From Diabrotica undecimpunctata (Eukaryota; Arthropoda; Insecta; Coleoptera; Chrysomelidae): a stretch of 64,000 bases of DNA. The position numbers and the translations under genes are program-made. Below are positions 1-11,480 of this stretch, in pieces. The notes below the pieces were generated by a model that did no database searches, had not been told where the DNA came from, and worked only from the letters and a program-made list of their open reading frames with translations. The stretch lies in contig NC_092806.1 of NCBI RefSeq assembly GCF_040954645.1, positions 80,758,641 through 80,822,640 on the forward strand, in the 5' to 3' direction. Within the stretch, counting starts at the first letter, position 1, and every line of letters starts with the position of its first letter.

Positions 1-1500
1 TTCTTTTTCGTTAGGCAGTCTTTCCTCTATTCGTTCTTGATCGACATTTTCCTTCACTTCTTCTTCCTCTTCATATTCTGTTGTGGGAATTTCATTTAAA
101 AGTTCTTCAAAGTATTCTTTCCATCTGCTCAATATTTCTTCGTCACTTACTAAATTTCTTCTACTTTTGTTTTTGTAGTGTACAGGTTTTCCTTGGTACC
201 CCTTTTTCTCATTTTTCACCCCTTGATATAAGTTTCTAATTTCTCTATTTTTATAGCTCTGTGCTATACATTTTAATTTATCTTCATTGTATTTTCTTTT
301 CTTAGATCTTATTATTCTTTTGGCTCTTTTCCTTTGTTCATTGTATTTTCTCTCTATCTCTGTTGTTTTTTCTTGCATCATTTTCATTCTTAATTTATTT
401 CGTTCATCTAGTTCCATTTTACATTCATCGTCGAACCATTCTTTGTATTCGTGTTTTATATTTCTATTACTGGCCTGAGCTGCTTTGGTCATACATACTT
501 TTATTTGCATCCATGTTTGTTCAATATCCCCACTTTCTGCAATATTATCTAATCCTCTACTGACTATTCTTTCATATTTATTTTGTTCCTCTTCTGTCAG
601 TAGTCTCACAGGTTTAGTTGCTTTATACTTTTTCTTCCGCTGGTTTCTAAGCACTGGAATAAGTTGTTTCATTTGTATTTCAACTATAAAGTGATCTGAA
701 TCTGCATCTGGACCTCTGTATGTTCTTAAGTTCTTTATACATTTTTGCATATCTTTTTCGATAAGCACATGATCAATTTGGTTTATGGTTTTCCCATCCG
801 GTGATCTCCACGTTCCTTGGTGTATTCTTTTGTGTTGGAAGTACGTGCTCATAATGATCATATTTCTTTCTTTCGCGAAATCAATTAGGAAGTGACCATT
901 TTCGTTCGTTGTTTCATGCAAGCTGTATTTTCCTATGGTGGGTACATATATTTCTTCTTTTCCTATTTTTGCATTACTATCACCTAGCACTATTTTTACA
1001 TCGTATTTGGGGATATTTTCGAATACTGTATCTATTTGATTATAAAAGCTTTATTTCTATACTTTTGTCTTCAGTCGGTGCATGTATATTTATAAACGTT
1101 ATTTTTTGGAATTTTCCTCTTATGCTTAATACACATAGTCTCTCTGAAATTGGTTTGAAGTCAACGATTAGATCTTTCAGCTTTTTATTTACCACAAAGC
1201 CTGTGCTTAACATTCTATTTTCTCCCCCGCTGTTGAAAAATAAATAGTCGTTTATTTCCATTGAGTTTTGCCCTAATTGTTTTGTTTCTTGTAGTGCTAC
1301 TATTTCGAACTTGTATTTTTTGCATTCGTCGATTATGTGTTTTAGTTTTCCTTCCTCGTACGTTCCTCTTACATTCCATGTCCCTACTAATATGTATTCG
1401 TTTATTACTTTGTTTCCAGTAATGATCTTTACATTTTGTTCATCTTTTGTACCTTTATCTTGCCAAGTCGTCTTCGTTATTTTAGCCTGTTTAAATTTTC
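1..1500 (-). pseudogene. LINE ORF2, apurinic-type endonuclease domain and linker (partial, one frameshift)
   Basis: The translation from about 1500 down to 1 reads as an exonuclease-endonuclease-phosphatase domain that would nick target DNA for target-primed reverse transcription. Visible motifs in order are GTWNVRG, EIVALQETK, FINIHAPTEDK, GDSNAKIG (the usual GDFNAKIG signature), NQIDHVLI and SDHFIVE, with the catalytic Asp/His residues in place. A one-base frame break lies near 1040-1050, where the upstream frame stops just after APTEDKSIEIK and the downstream frame resumes with FYNQID. After SDHF the frame stays open into a lysine-rich linker and runs off the window, so RT is not visible. 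The frame may overlap the end of ORF1 at about 1503. The copy is dead because of the frameshift, but it is otherwise well preserved. Confidence 0.82.
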
Positions 1501-1502
1501 TG

Positions 1503-2261
1503 TTAGTTTTTTGGTTTTACATTTTTATCTTTTACTAATTGTCGTTGACTGTTATTCCATGTCCATATTTCTCCATCTATGATTAGCTTCTGGAATCCTA
1601 TTTTTACATTTTTTCCATTATATCTCTCTGCCATAGCCTTACTTCTAATTTCTTTCTGGATAATTTTTTCCTCCTTTGACATATCATCATTTATGTAGAT
1701 TCTCTCGACTGTTTTGTTTTTTAGTTTATTTTTATTTTTCATTACTTCAATTTTGTTCTTCACGCTGTTAAGTTCTACTAAGGTAGTATTTTCTCCTATT
1801 TTTCTCGCTCCATTTACATCTACTGACACTTGTAGTTCTTTTTTTAGAAAGTTCTCTACGGCCTCTCGCAATAGTTTTTGATCATTTGTGTCAATGTTTA
1901 GTCCTTGTATTACTACATTTTTCCTCTTTTTTTCTTTCTCCAGTTTCTCTATTTTTTCGTTTGCTGCAGTAATTTCCTTCTCTAATTGGCCTATTTGTTT
2001 AATAGCTTTTTCGTTTGTTTCTCGCATCTTTCTTATTTCATCCTTGTAGTCGCTTTGTTGATCTTTTAGTTCTGTAATTTCCCTCTTTAGTTGCGTAATT
2101 TCGTCTCGTGATCTATATTGTTCTTTTTTTATGTCTTTTACATCCATTGCTAATTATTTCATCATTTTCATCATTTGGTCGATTCCACTTGTGTTTTCGT
2201 CTTCTCTTTTTTGTGGGGTTCTCGGTGTTTTTTTTTTATCTCCTGGGGTAATATTCATCAT
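1503..2261 (-). pseudogene. LINE ORF1, coiled-coil RNA-binding protein with one in-frame stop
   Basis: The best frame begins at an ATG at 2261 (MMNITPGDKKKTP), reads 35 codons, meets TAA at 2154-2156, then continues in the same frame as a 214-codon stretch to 1503. Residues in the long part form a strong charged coiled coil (repeated ELKDQ, EKEITAANEKIEKLEKEKK). A small domain follows with NVVIQGLN and VNGARKIGENTTLVEL, the pattern of L1-like ORF1 RNA-recognition domains. The expected role is a nucleic-acid chaperone that packages LINE RNA in cytoplasmic particles. The single stop is the only disruption seen; alternatively the internal ATG at 2147 is the true start and the upstream part is leader. 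Confidence 0.75.
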
Positions 2262-2470
2262 CTTCTCTCCTCCTTTTTCCTTCATCAGTTAACTCCTCAT
2301 CTGAATTCATTGTTCTTTATTTATAGTAATTTTTTGTGCTAGGGTTATTAGTCACTGCGTCACGGGTGCAGTTGTGCGAAAACTCTACTAAATTCAAATT
2401 TCCGCCCACACCCGCGCTGGCTGCGTCCAATACTCCAACACTTTTATTCCTAAAACTCAGAAGCCGGCCC

Positions 2471-2753
2471 TGACTATATGTTTATATTGTTTGTATCAAA
2501 GCTAATATTATTACTATTAAAACTAAAATTCTGCTTACTTACGATTTCCTGTTGTATTGTTTACTTAATTATCTGGCTAATGATCTTAAAAACCAACCGA
2601 TAAATATTTCTTATCTTTTTGTCACTTTGCCGAAATCTAATTTATTTATCAATCCTACTTTCATTATTTTAATTAAATTACGTTCTTTTTTTTCAATGTA
2701 GACGAATCGAAAGTTCTTTTTTATAAACACTTATTGTCTATATTTTACTTTAA
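2471..2753. other. AT-rich spacer between two LINEs
   Basis: No coding potential was recognised. An 8-T run at about 2686-2693 could be the poly(A) end of the minus-strand LINE to the right (2754-7137), but this is not certain. No homology to the other elements of the window was seen. Confidence 0.5.
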
Positions 2754-5660
2754 TCACTTGTAGTTATTATTTGACTTCCAACACTGTGAAAAGGTCCGAT
2801 ATGCGAATTTATTTTCGTCGATGTCGTTGTCTGCAGGTGTGTTCGCTTTGGCTGCTAAACCCAAACCCGTGGCATCACTATAACAGTTCAAAACAGATCT
2901 CAGAATATTGTTGCTCAATTTGATGTTGTCACTATATGTGGGTATTATAACTTCAGTTTTATGGAAGAAAGCAAAGAAGTCTAAATTGTTGTCCACTTTG
3001 GCCAAATTCTTTGAAAAAATAGAATTGTTCTGTAAAGCAGTGCACAAATGTGGAGATGGCTTTTTAATCCAATAATTGTGAGTTAGGTCTGATTCGTTAA
3101 GTTTACATATACTGGAAAATAATTTGGGATTTGTTGAGTGGCTTTGAGTACCCATTTTTCTCTTAATAAATTTCTTCTAATTTCACGGGGAGGTTCATAA
3201 GCTTCAACATGTAGTGGTTCTATAGGGGTAGATCTCATAGCACCTAAACAGACCCTTAAGGCAGAATTTTGAAAAATGTCAATTTTTCTTAGAAGATTTC
3301 TAGACGTGGAACCATAAAGAGTAGAACCGTAATCTATAATGGATCGTATATAAGCTCTGTAAAACAATAAGGATGTTTCAACATCGCAACCCCACCACAC
3401 TTTAGTTGTCATTCTAAGAAAATTACTACCTTTGTTGCATCTATCCAGCATATATTGTATGTGTTGTTTCCAAGTCAATTTTTTATCCAGTATAAGGCCC
3501 AGGTATTTGACATGGTTTTTAAATGTAAAAGATTGATTATCAAGAAGTATATTTTGATTTAGAGAAAGGTTGTGTCTTGTAAAGACAGATACTGCTAATT
3601 TGGCAATTGATAAATTTAAGCCGTTCTCTAAGTACCATGGGAAAAGAGAACTCCATACTCTGCTAGGTTTTGCATACCGTTTTCATATTTCTTACTTTCT
3701 GTATAGACACAAAAGTCATCTGCATATTGTATTATTTTAAATGGAATGTTGTTTATTTGCATATTATCTATGTTAGAGGTGTACATATTAAATAAAATTG
3801 GCGATAATACCGAACCTTGTGGTATGCCGTGATAGTTGTGTCGAGGTCCTATTAGTTTGTTATTATGGTCTCTGATGTAGATTATCCTGTCTGTATAGAA
3901 ACCGATAATTGTGTTCACGAAAGCAATTGGCAAATGAAAGAAATTTACCATTTTGAATTTCAAGGTTGACAAACAAACTGATTCATATGCTCCTTCAATA
4001 TCCAAGAATAGGGCTGTTAAATAGTTATTCCTAGTTAAGTTATTCTGTATATCTACAACAAGTGTTGTTAAGCGTCTAGAGTTCGCAAACCTCTTTTGTA
4101 GCCAAACTGGTTTACTGGTAGTAAATTCTCTTTTTGTATCCACCAATCTAATCTAAATTTTATAAGTCTTTCTAGGGTTTTGAATACGCAAGAGAGTAAG
4201 GATATTGGTCTATATGAACTCACGATATTTGGATCCTTTCCGGATTTAAGGGTAGGAACGACTAAGATATTTTTGAAGAAATCGATAACTTTGTTATTTT
4301 GGATGATATCATTGAAGATATGTAAAAGATGGTTTTTTGCAACCTCTGGTAGGTTGATTAACATGGGGTATTTTACATGATCGATTCCAGGAGAAGTGTT
4401 AATGTGATTTTTAAGGGCGAAGTCTAATTCAGTTTTTGTAAAAGGTTTTAACAGAAAGTGATTATTTGAATGATGACTTTGTGTAGGCTGTGTAGGTGAA
4501 TGTTGAACCCATGGAGGAGATACTCTATTAAAGAAGTCGTCTAATAAAGTATCATTGAAGGGTTTTGTACTATTATGTGATTTTTGGTTCATTTTGTTAG
4601 CTTGTGACCATATTTCTTTAGAAGAAGTATTTTTGCTTAAATTAGAACACCATTTGATCCAACTAGCTTTGGCTTTTTGTTTTTATATTTTTCTGACATT
4701 TTAGATAATTATCAAGGCTTGGTGAACGTTTATAAACTGCTAATGCTTCTTTTCTGTTATTAATTATCAGATCACATTCTGGGTCCCACCATGGCGGAGG
4801 GGATCGATTTTTGAATTTAAAAATTTTGTATTGAGGAATAGATTTAATAGCAACATCATTAATGCAATCTATTAGAAAGTTATAATTTTCATAAGTATTA
4901 AGGGAGCTACTTTTATTGGAAAACATGTTTTCAATTAAGGATGTATACAGGGACCAATTTGCTTTTTTGATATTCCATTTGCTTTTTGGATAAATTGTTT
5001 CCTGCGATGTGTTGGTTATTGAAAAATTCATAGTTATAGCAAAATGATTGGACCCTAAGGTGTCAGATAAAACTGAACAGTGATTTTACTAGCTATATTA
5101 GCTGTGCAGAGGGAAATGTCAATCATCGATTTTTGCGTACCATATCTAGGAAGATAGGTAGGCTCTCCATTATTCAAAATTACAAGATCTAGATCCTCAA
5201 CACTACTAACAATTTGGTGACCAACTGCATCATTTTGTAATGAGCCCCACAGTGAGTTATGAGCATTCATATCTCCTCCAATTATAAAAGGTGATTTGAC
5301 TTGTGAGAAGATATTTATCCAATCGTTTTTGGAAGTACGAATTTTAGGTGGTCTATATATAGATAGAAAACTTAATTCTGTTGTATTAATTTTTACAATA
5401 GCACCGCAGACTAAAATTTCATCGTTAAAATTGTTTCTAATATTTATTTGACAAAATGGTATGGTTGTTTTAATTAAGATTGCAACACCTGCGTACCCGT
5501 CGTACCTATCTTGGCGAATTACATTATAACCTTTAAATATATAATTCTGATTTGGTTTGAACCAAGTTTCGCTTAATAAGGCAATGTCAATATTTTCAGT
5601 TATTAAAAAATGAAGTAAACTGTTTTTATTCGAAACAACGGATCGAGCGTTCCATTGCAA
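2754..5660 (-). pseudogene. LINE ORF2: endonuclease and reverse transcriptase (frameshifted)
   Basis: Reading from 5660 downwards, a clear endonuclease comes first (5055-5660) with QWNARSV, SETWF, GGDMNAHNSLWG and SMIDISL. A linker with PPPWWDPEC follows (4663-5031). Reverse transcriptase is split over two frames: fingers at 4068-4592 (TSPGIDHVKY, SSYRPISLLSC, NQFGYKRGLRT) and palm at 3628-4146 (LFLDIEGAYESV, GIPQGSVLSPILFNMY, QYADDFCVY). The thumb is at 3083-3478 (YIRSIIDYGSTLYG). The last frame, 2754-3155, includes a DATGLG segment where I-type elements carry RNase H, but the domain is not convincing. At least five frame changes are needed, so this copy makes no functional protein. The YADD active site and the endonuclease residues survive. 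Confidence 0.88.
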
Positions 5661-5691
5661 AATTTTTAATGATTTAAGTTCTGTGAAGATG

Positions 5692-7130
5692 TTATTTATT
5701 GATAATATCCTCCAAAATCGTTTTTATTCCATGGTAAATACTATCTTGACTTATTGTTTTTATATCATCTACAGTTTGAATATTTGTGATTAAATTAAAA
5801 ATGTAATTGGAAATAAGTGTTTGTAAAACTGTCTGATCTGGTTTATTTTGACAATTAGGGATGTTTAAATTAGCAGGAAGGGGTCTAGTGGGGCCAAAAT
5901 TAAAAGGAAACATAGGTGAATTATGTGGGGACTGTGGGGTAGGAGAGATTAATTTTCGTTTTTTCGCTATACTGTAGTGACTTGAGGAGGGTTGTGATGT
6001 ATTATTTGATGATATGTTTTGATTTCTACGCGTGACTACTTCTGTGGCAGCAGAAGGGGTTGAATTTTTTGTGAATGGTGGCAGGGGAGGAAAACTATTT
6101 CCGATATTTTCTAGTGTGGAATATCTATTCTGAGTGAACAATCCCGAGAAGGATGATTCACAGTAAGTTTTTGCCTCGATGAAAGAAGTTTTTTGCTCAA
6201 TCATTACGTTTTTAATCTTCTTCTGCAGTTCATATTTTGGACATTTCTTGGAAATTGATACATGATCCTTACTATTGCAATGGATGCACTGAATATCATT
6301 ATCCTGGCACGCATGATCTTCATTTTTGGTTTTCCCGCATTTTATGCAATGTGTCGGTGTACTGCGACACTGCTTGGAGATATGTCCAAATCTCAAACAA
6401 TTATAACACTGAGTGACCTTGCCAATATAGGTTTCCACAGGAAAAAATACACTATTTATTGCAATGTAGCTAGGTAAAATATTTCCCTCAAAGGTGACTA
6501 TTACAGTCCTTTTCGGTACATAGTTAGTTTTTCCTTCCGTGTCAACCCTTCTAAAAGTTCGTTTAAAACCTAATATGGGGGAGGGAGATTCACTGTTATC
6601 TAACCAATAATTTACATCGTATTGGGTATCAACATATCTGATTAGACCTTTAATTTCTAGTAGATGATTAGGAATATAAGCTACCAAATTTTCATTTTTT
6701 AACTTTAAATTTTTAACCAAATTATTTGCATCAGAAATAGACCTTAACAGAACTTTAATTCTGTTTTTTCCAATGCCTTTAATTTCAATAATATTAGGAA
6801 TATTCAACTTTTTATGCAAAATATGCGCGACGGTTAAGGGATGCAAACGGCCTATATTTTCATTGTTTATTTTTTCTATGTAAACATAAACATTATTAAA
6901 ATTATACTTATCTGATTTGACGTTGAAAAATTTTATCGCTACTCTTTTTGTGTTATTTCTGGTTCTGGCAATGTTGTAGTACGGCCACTGGTTTTATTCG
7001 CAGTTTTCGCAGTCGAATCATCAAAATTTTCGATTAAACTGGATTCATTAACATGCATTTCACTATTATCACTAACACATGAAAAGTTTAAATCACCTAT
7101 TGGCGTCTCTGGGGAAATCGCGTCCCCCAT
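5692..7130 (-). pseudogene. LINE ORF1 (gag-like, three zinc knuckles), one frameshift
   Basis: The protein starts at an ATG at 7130 (MGDAISPETPIGDL). A frame break lies between 6847 and 6939, after which 384 codons are open. The C-terminal part has zinc knuckles in tandem: CYNCLRFGHISKQC, then CIKCGKTKNEDHAC, then CIHCNSKDHVSISKKC, the arrangement typical of I- and Jockey-clade ORF1 proteins that bind element RNA. The preceding region (NVKSDKYNFNNVYVY through YVPKRTVIVTFEG) corresponds to the RNA-recognition-like part of such proteins. The tail is rich in Ser, Pro and Asn. Confidence 0.85.
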
Positions 7131-7278
7131 GGGGGGGTCGCTTAGACTTATTTATTACACTGAGTTAATGTCAAACTTCGAATCACCTGTACTAATTTAA
7201 AATCGAGTTAATTAGTGGCAAAAGACACTGGGCGCTTATTATTGTCGACCTATCGCTTTGGAAGTTCGAATAATACTG

Positions 7279-7704
7279 TTCCATTGCAGTTTGACAAAAT
7301 TCTAAACGTCTATATTAATCCCCAGGGAATTGTTCGTTGGATTTATGAAGTTTATAGGGACCGTATCCATGTCTTTTTAAAATTTTACCTACTCTAATTC
7401 TTGAAATTCCATATTGTTCTCCAAGACGAGATGATGATTGGGTAGGATTTTGCTCAATACTTGCACAAATCAAAGTGTCCCTTAGTTCCAAATCTGGATT
7501 TACCTCCCTTAGTCTACGAACTCCTCTTGGAGCGAACACGGATCCATAAGTAAAAAAATTACGTATAATAGACTGAATTGTTGATCGTGCTGGAGCCGGC
7601 CTATTTGGAAACATATTTACAAATTATTGTCTAATCATGTTGTCTGATAATCCATTCACATGCCAGACAACAATTTGCACTTTTTCCTCGACCGTTAAAA
7701 CCAT
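7279..7704 (-). pseudogene. DD41D transposase, N-terminal fragment with two nonsense changes
   Basis: The start ATG lies at 7702-7704 and corresponds to the ATG at 50712 in the other copy. The product begins with a helix-turn-helix region containing MFPNRPAPARSTIQ and GVRRLREVNPDLEL, followed by ISRIRVGKILKRHGY. Compared with the 50.7-kb copy, a glutamine codon has become TAA just before MFPNRP and another has become TAA after FPGD. The catalytic half is missing. Confidence 0.85.
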
Positions 7705-8120
7705 TTTCACGAATTGTTTTTTCAATAAAAAGTTTCTGTTTACCGTGCAAAAACACTTCTCGATATGTTATTATTTGATGGCTGAAGGCTTGATGATTTG
7801 GTTTAGATGTAAAACAGGCAGCTGTTAGCGCGCATCTATTCCAATGTTGTCAATTGTTTTGAAAATCATTACCTGTACAGAGGAATTGATATTAACACTG
7901 AGAATTTAGTGATGGATTTGACATTAAACAGTCTTCACCGGATTATTTTGCATTCACAACTGAAGACTGTAAAACTGGAATTGAATTTGAATTATTTTGT
8001 ATTTTTATTTTATAACATTGGAATAAGAATAAATTGTAAATAATGAGTTTTTCGAAAACTTACCTAATATATATCATATTTTTTATTATTTTGATTGAGT
8101 AAAACAAAAATTTTATCCTT

Positions 8121-8196
8121 GGTGTGAATTGAACCCCAATCTTCTTGTCAATAGACCACGTCTCTAACTATTACACCAATTCCGCATACAATAATT
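8121..8196 (-). repeat. tRNA-like module in DD41D subterminal region (copy 1)
   Basis: On the minus strand a tRNA-shaped sequence is visible. TGGTGTAATAGTTAGAG resembles an A box and D arm, GACAAGAAG lies in an anticodon-like region, and GGGGTTCAATTC resembles a B box and T arm. It matches the plus-strand copy at about 50243-50312. No acceptor stem was confirmed, so this is a tRNA-derived module and not a tRNA gene. Confidence 0.55.
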
Positions 8197-8517
8197 GTTT
8201 TCGGACAGAACATACCTACCTTTAGTTAGTCAAATATTTCAGTTGAGTTATTTTTATTATTAAATAAACTTAAAGATTTATAATTTAAAATCGCTACTAA
8301 TTAATGTTTTTTACTATAATATATCTTAATTTATTCAATCATTTATTCTAACATCAGAAATTATTAAAATAAAATATTTTCGAGGTCATCCGTATAATTA
8401 TGACTGAAGTCAAATAGCCACGTCTAAGAACTAGCGCTTTATCTCGTACTATCTCACAACTTAATCTGTCTTCTATCCTTTCCGCTATTTTGCCGGGTGG
8501 TAAGGCACTCATCACTG

Positions 8518-8522
8518 TATAT

Positions 8523-8584
<62 letters not shown>
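8518..8584. repeat. (CA)n/(TA)n microsatellite
   Basis: A pure dinucleotide tract directly borders the terminal inverted repeat of the DD41D remnant. The encoded repetitive Tyr-Ile frames are not genes. Confidence 0.95.
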
Positions 8585-8589
<5 letters not shown>

Positions 8590-9170
8590 TACACGTGTAT
8601 ATGTATAAATCCGAAAATGCTTCCTAAGGGAGCTAGAGCTCTTTTAAAATGGCGCATTGGAAATAGTTTTTTTTAAATACCTCTAGAACACTTCTGTTTA
8701 GAAAAACGAAAACTGGTACAATTATTTATCCTCGAAAGTTAAATCGATTTCATCAATTATGAATTTCTAGTACCGATCATAGGCGTCCGTTTTGGGTAGG
8801 TCAACGGTCATTTTAACTCATAACTTTTTTATCTTTACCTTTTAACCATTCGTGATACTAAATTATTACATTTTCAGTTATTCTAGTACTAAAAGGTACT
8901 TTTACTCTAAGTCAGTAAGGTACACCGTTTTCTAGAAAAAGTGATTTCAAAATTGTTTGTTTTTTATCATGAAACTTAAATTAATATTTTTTGCACTATT
9001 TGGCCGTGACCTGTCAATAGAAGTATAATTTACGTTTTTAATTGTCAAAATGTTAGTTCGTGAAGTTTCTCTTTTAGTTTTTTACTTTATGGCATTCATA
9101 TTAGGAATACGCTGATATGCTTTAGTTTATGGCGAAATAAGGTGTAAGACTCGAGGAGCACAACGTATAT
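8585..9170. other. Noncoding spacer
   Basis: About 590 bp with no recognisable coding sequence lies between a microsatellite and the (GAA)n tail of a LINE. It looks like interspersed-repeat sequence, but no family can be assigned by eye. Confidence 0.4.
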
Positions 9171-10263
9171 TCTTCTTCTTCTTGATGTGCCTATCCGTTA
9201 CGAATGTTGGCGGTCATCATGGCAATCTTTATCTTATCTGCAGCAGCGCGGAAAAGCTGCACAGATGTTGTATTTAACCAGATTCTGAGGTTCTTTAACC
9301 AAGAGGTTCTTCTTCTTCCTGGACGTCGGTTTCCAAATATTTTTCCTTGCAGGATGGCTTGAAGGAGAGCATGTGCATAATGAAGGATTCATTTCGCATA
9401 ATATGTCCGAAGAATTGTAACTTTCGAGATTTGATGGAGGTCAGTACCTCTCGGTTCTTATTCATTCTTCTGAGGACCTTCTCATTTGTGACTCGCTCAG
9501 TCCACGGAATCTTAAGTATTCTCCGATATAGCCACATCTCAAATGCTTCCAGTTTTCTGCACATATCTTCGATCAAGGTCCACGATTCAACACCATAAAA
9601 AAGGACAGAGAAGACGTAGCATCGCAGCATTCTTACTTTTGTACCAAGGAGAGGTTGTGACTCTTGAAAAAGGCTCCCATCCGATTGAAAGTGCATCTAG
9701 CTTTTCCGATGCGTGCTCTAATCTCCTGGTTGTTGTTCCATTTTTCATTTATTATGGTGCCGAGGTAGTTGTAGTGCGTCACTCTTTCTACAGAGGATTG
9801 GTTGACGTAGAGTTGACCTGTTATCCTTTTCTTGCTAATTATCATAAGCTTTGTCTTCTTAACGTTTATATTGAGTCCATATTGTTGACTGTAATACGTG
9901 ATTTTGTTCATAAGAATTTGTAGGTCTTCTAAGTTATCCGCAAATAATATGGTGTCATCTGCATATCTGATGTTGTTTAGCCGGTAACCATTTAGTAGAA
10001 TACCTTTTTCAGTTTCGTGCAAAGCTTCGATAAATATTCTTTCAGAGTACAAATTAAAAATTAGAGGAGACAAAATACAGTTGCCTCACTCCACACGTGA
10101 TTTTCACATAGTCAATGTGTTCACTTTCAACTCTGAGATTTGCTGTCTGATTCCAGTAAAGATTTATAATTATTTTCAGATCTTGGTTGTTTCTTCCAAT
10201 TCCTGCTTCTTTTAGTATTTGCATATTTAGTATAAGCTCATATGGGACATAGACCCGTCTCAT
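9171..10263 (-). pseudogene. LINE 3' end: reverse transcriptase palm, thumb and C-terminus
   Basis: A 5'-truncated minus-strand LINE. From 10263 downwards the frames show CGVRQ (motif B, at the end of the 10054 frame), then SPLIFNLYSE and NIRYADDTILFADN (the catalytic YADD) at 9633-10073. The thumb/C-terminal segment follows at 9295-9696 with YGVESWTL, YRRILKIPWTERVTNE and FGHIMRNE. Frame breaks separate the segments. The element ends in a (GAA)n tail (plus-strand TTCTTCTTCTTC at 9171-9182). It is the same type as the fragment at 48326-49790, which shares the tail. Confidence 0.85.
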
Positions 10264-10628
10264 AAGACAAAAAACAAATTATCTGGAAGGTATGTGATCG
10301 ACTAAAAAACACTACCTTCAACGGAAGCTGCTAGTCGCTGTTCTTTTTTAACAGAAGTGTCAGTGGCAAAAGTTGAACATATTGCGAGTGAGGAAAAACT
10401 AACAAATGATCTTAAACCTCCAGCTGCAAATAAGCGCTGACGAAAACCTGTAAGTTGGATGAAGCCCAAAAAGATCCTCCGCAGAAATATACATTAATTT
10501 TTTTTTTAAATTGGGCTCTCAACTGTCAAATCTGCGTGAATTATTATGAAAAACATTATTAAGATCTTAACTTTCGATATACAAAACGATGCCAGAATTC
10601 CATGTTAACAGATAACGAGGAAATTATA

Positions 10629-10930
10629 TCATGGCGACGTAATTATCTATGCTAAATTCGTAAATATCGTGCGGCAAAACGAAAAATTTATTACCTCGAT
10701 GAGACTTTAGTTAGCGCCAAACATACAGTCGCCAAAGTTTGGAAAGATACAACAGTAACAAATGCACAACAAGCCTTTGTTGAAGATTTATTGACAAGAT
10801 TGCGAGCGCTGTCGGAAAAGGGTCAGCGTCTAACTGTCGCTCATATTGGCAGCGATACTGGTTTTTTGCAAAATTGTGTTCTTGTTTTTATATCGAAAAA
10901 AACTGGGAATTCTCATGAAGACTTGAACTC
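10629..10930 (+). pseudogene. Remnant of an IS630/Tc1-related DDE transposase
   Basis: The plus-strand reading gives SWRRNYLC, a stop, IRKYRAAKRKIYYLDETLV, then TVAKVWKDTT and RLTVAHIGSDTGFL, then ISKKTGNSHEDLNS. The pattern (YLDET with the first catalytic Asp, then a conserved HIGSDTGF block) matches a family of insect DDE transposases. The second and third catalytic residues are not recovered, and at least one stop is present. Sequence from 10264 to 10628 is likely more of the same decayed element, but I could not read it reliably. Confidence 0.6.
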
Positions 10931-11041
10931 AAATCAAAATGTGAATCGATATTATTTTGATTTTCTTATTAGTAAACAGCGTATTTGATTTACACCTCGT
11001 ACAATTCGAATATCGTATTACATTTATTAGTCAAATTTTTT

Positions 11042-11145
11042 AATTTCTTGTCAAGGGGGCTCTCTTGTAGATAGATACTGAATATTTAGGTTTTGCATGA
11101 CTTGTAGTAGGCGTCTCCCCTTGGTTGTTGTCTTAGTGTCGTGGG
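11042..11145 (-). pseudogene. Jockey-like endonuclease scrap (duplicate)
   Basis: The minus strand reads LLQVMQNLNIQYLSTREP, matching the endonuclease segment at 12262-12345 (LQAMQNLNLQYLSAREP). The duplicated stretch is about 85 bp. It lies 3' of the RT piece, so it cannot belong to the same collinear copy. Confidence 0.6.
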
Positions 11146-11224
11146 ATATTGGCATAGACTCGAGAAAGCGCAGTTGCCATACTTACCTTAATGTATAATG
11201 TACGTAATGATTTACGTACTGTAT

Positions 11225-11480
11225 CTGGAAAGGCTGCACTACAGTATCTTTTGATTCTAGGTCGTTGTTGATTTTTTCTACCAGATGATGGATCTGTTTC
11301 ACGGTGCCATGTTTGTTTCGGAAACCAAATTGATGGTCAGGTATAAGTTTTTTTTTTCGTTTATTTTCTCCTTTAGTTGCTTAAGTATAACTTTCTTTAG
11401 TAGTTTTGACAGAATTAGCAACAGACTTTTATTGAACAATTTGAACAATTTTCCTGGGATATGGGAAGTAGGTTAATTTT
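11225..11480 (-). pseudogene. Jockey-like reverse transcriptase fragment
   Basis: The minus-strand translation shows LILSKLLKKVILKQLKEKI followed, after a frame change, by LIPDHQFGFRNKHGTVKQ and INNDLESKRYCSAAF. These correspond to the fingers region of Jockey-clade RT just before the first catalytic Asp. The palm with YADD is absent. Confidence 0.75.

Larger units (their letters stand above)
1..2470 (-). mobile_element. LINE (non-LTR retrotransposon), 5' half, cut by the window's left edge
   Basis: A minus-strand LINE contains an ORF1 coding region (1503-2261) followed by an ORF2 endonuclease region (1-1500). It begins at about 2470, in a GC-richer stretch at 2380-2470 that looks like a 5' untranslated region. 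The reverse transcriptase would lie to the left of base 1. The endonuclease resembles the insect craniofacial-development-protein-2-like type found in RTE-like LINEs; the clade is an inference from motifs only. The 5' boundary is approximate because no target-site duplication could be checked. Confidence 0.8.
2754..7137 (-). mobile_element. I/Jockey-type LINE, near full length but degenerate
   Basis: A two-ORF non-LTR retrotransposon on the minus strand. ORF1 (5692-7130) is a gag-like zinc-knuckle protein. ORF2 (2754-5660) has endonuclease and reverse transcriptase. The two frames lie about 30 bp apart, or overlap if ORF2 starts upstream of its first motif. A leader of up to 140 bp (7138-7278) lies between the ORF1 start and a DD41D transposon remnant. 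Several frameshifts break ORF2 and one breaks ORF1, so the copy is inactive. Near-full length with both ORFs is unusual because most LINE copies are 5' truncated. Confidence 0.85.
7279..8517 (-). mobile_element. Truncated DD41D Tc1/mariner transposon copy
   Basis: This is the same element as the near-complete copy at 49914-52900, inverted. It keeps one terminal inverted repeat (outer end CACTG at 8513-8517, reading TACAGTGATGAGTG outward to inward on the minus strand), the tRNA-like module near 8120-8190, and the first half of the transposase. Homology stops near 7279, where the LINE leader begins. The outer end abuts a (CA/TA)n tract, consistent with insertion at TA. Confidence 0.85.

Noticed and set aside
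287..1538. Phe/Leu-rich plus-strand frames resembling membrane proteins
   Set aside because: They are antisense to the LINE endonuclease; the apparent hydrophobicity reflects AT-rich codons read backwards.
7137..7279. The LINE at 2754-7137 having inserted into the DD41D copy, with its other half to the left
   Set aside because: I looked for the missing transposase half in 2470-2760 and found no similarity, so the junction is a truncation or a later deletion.
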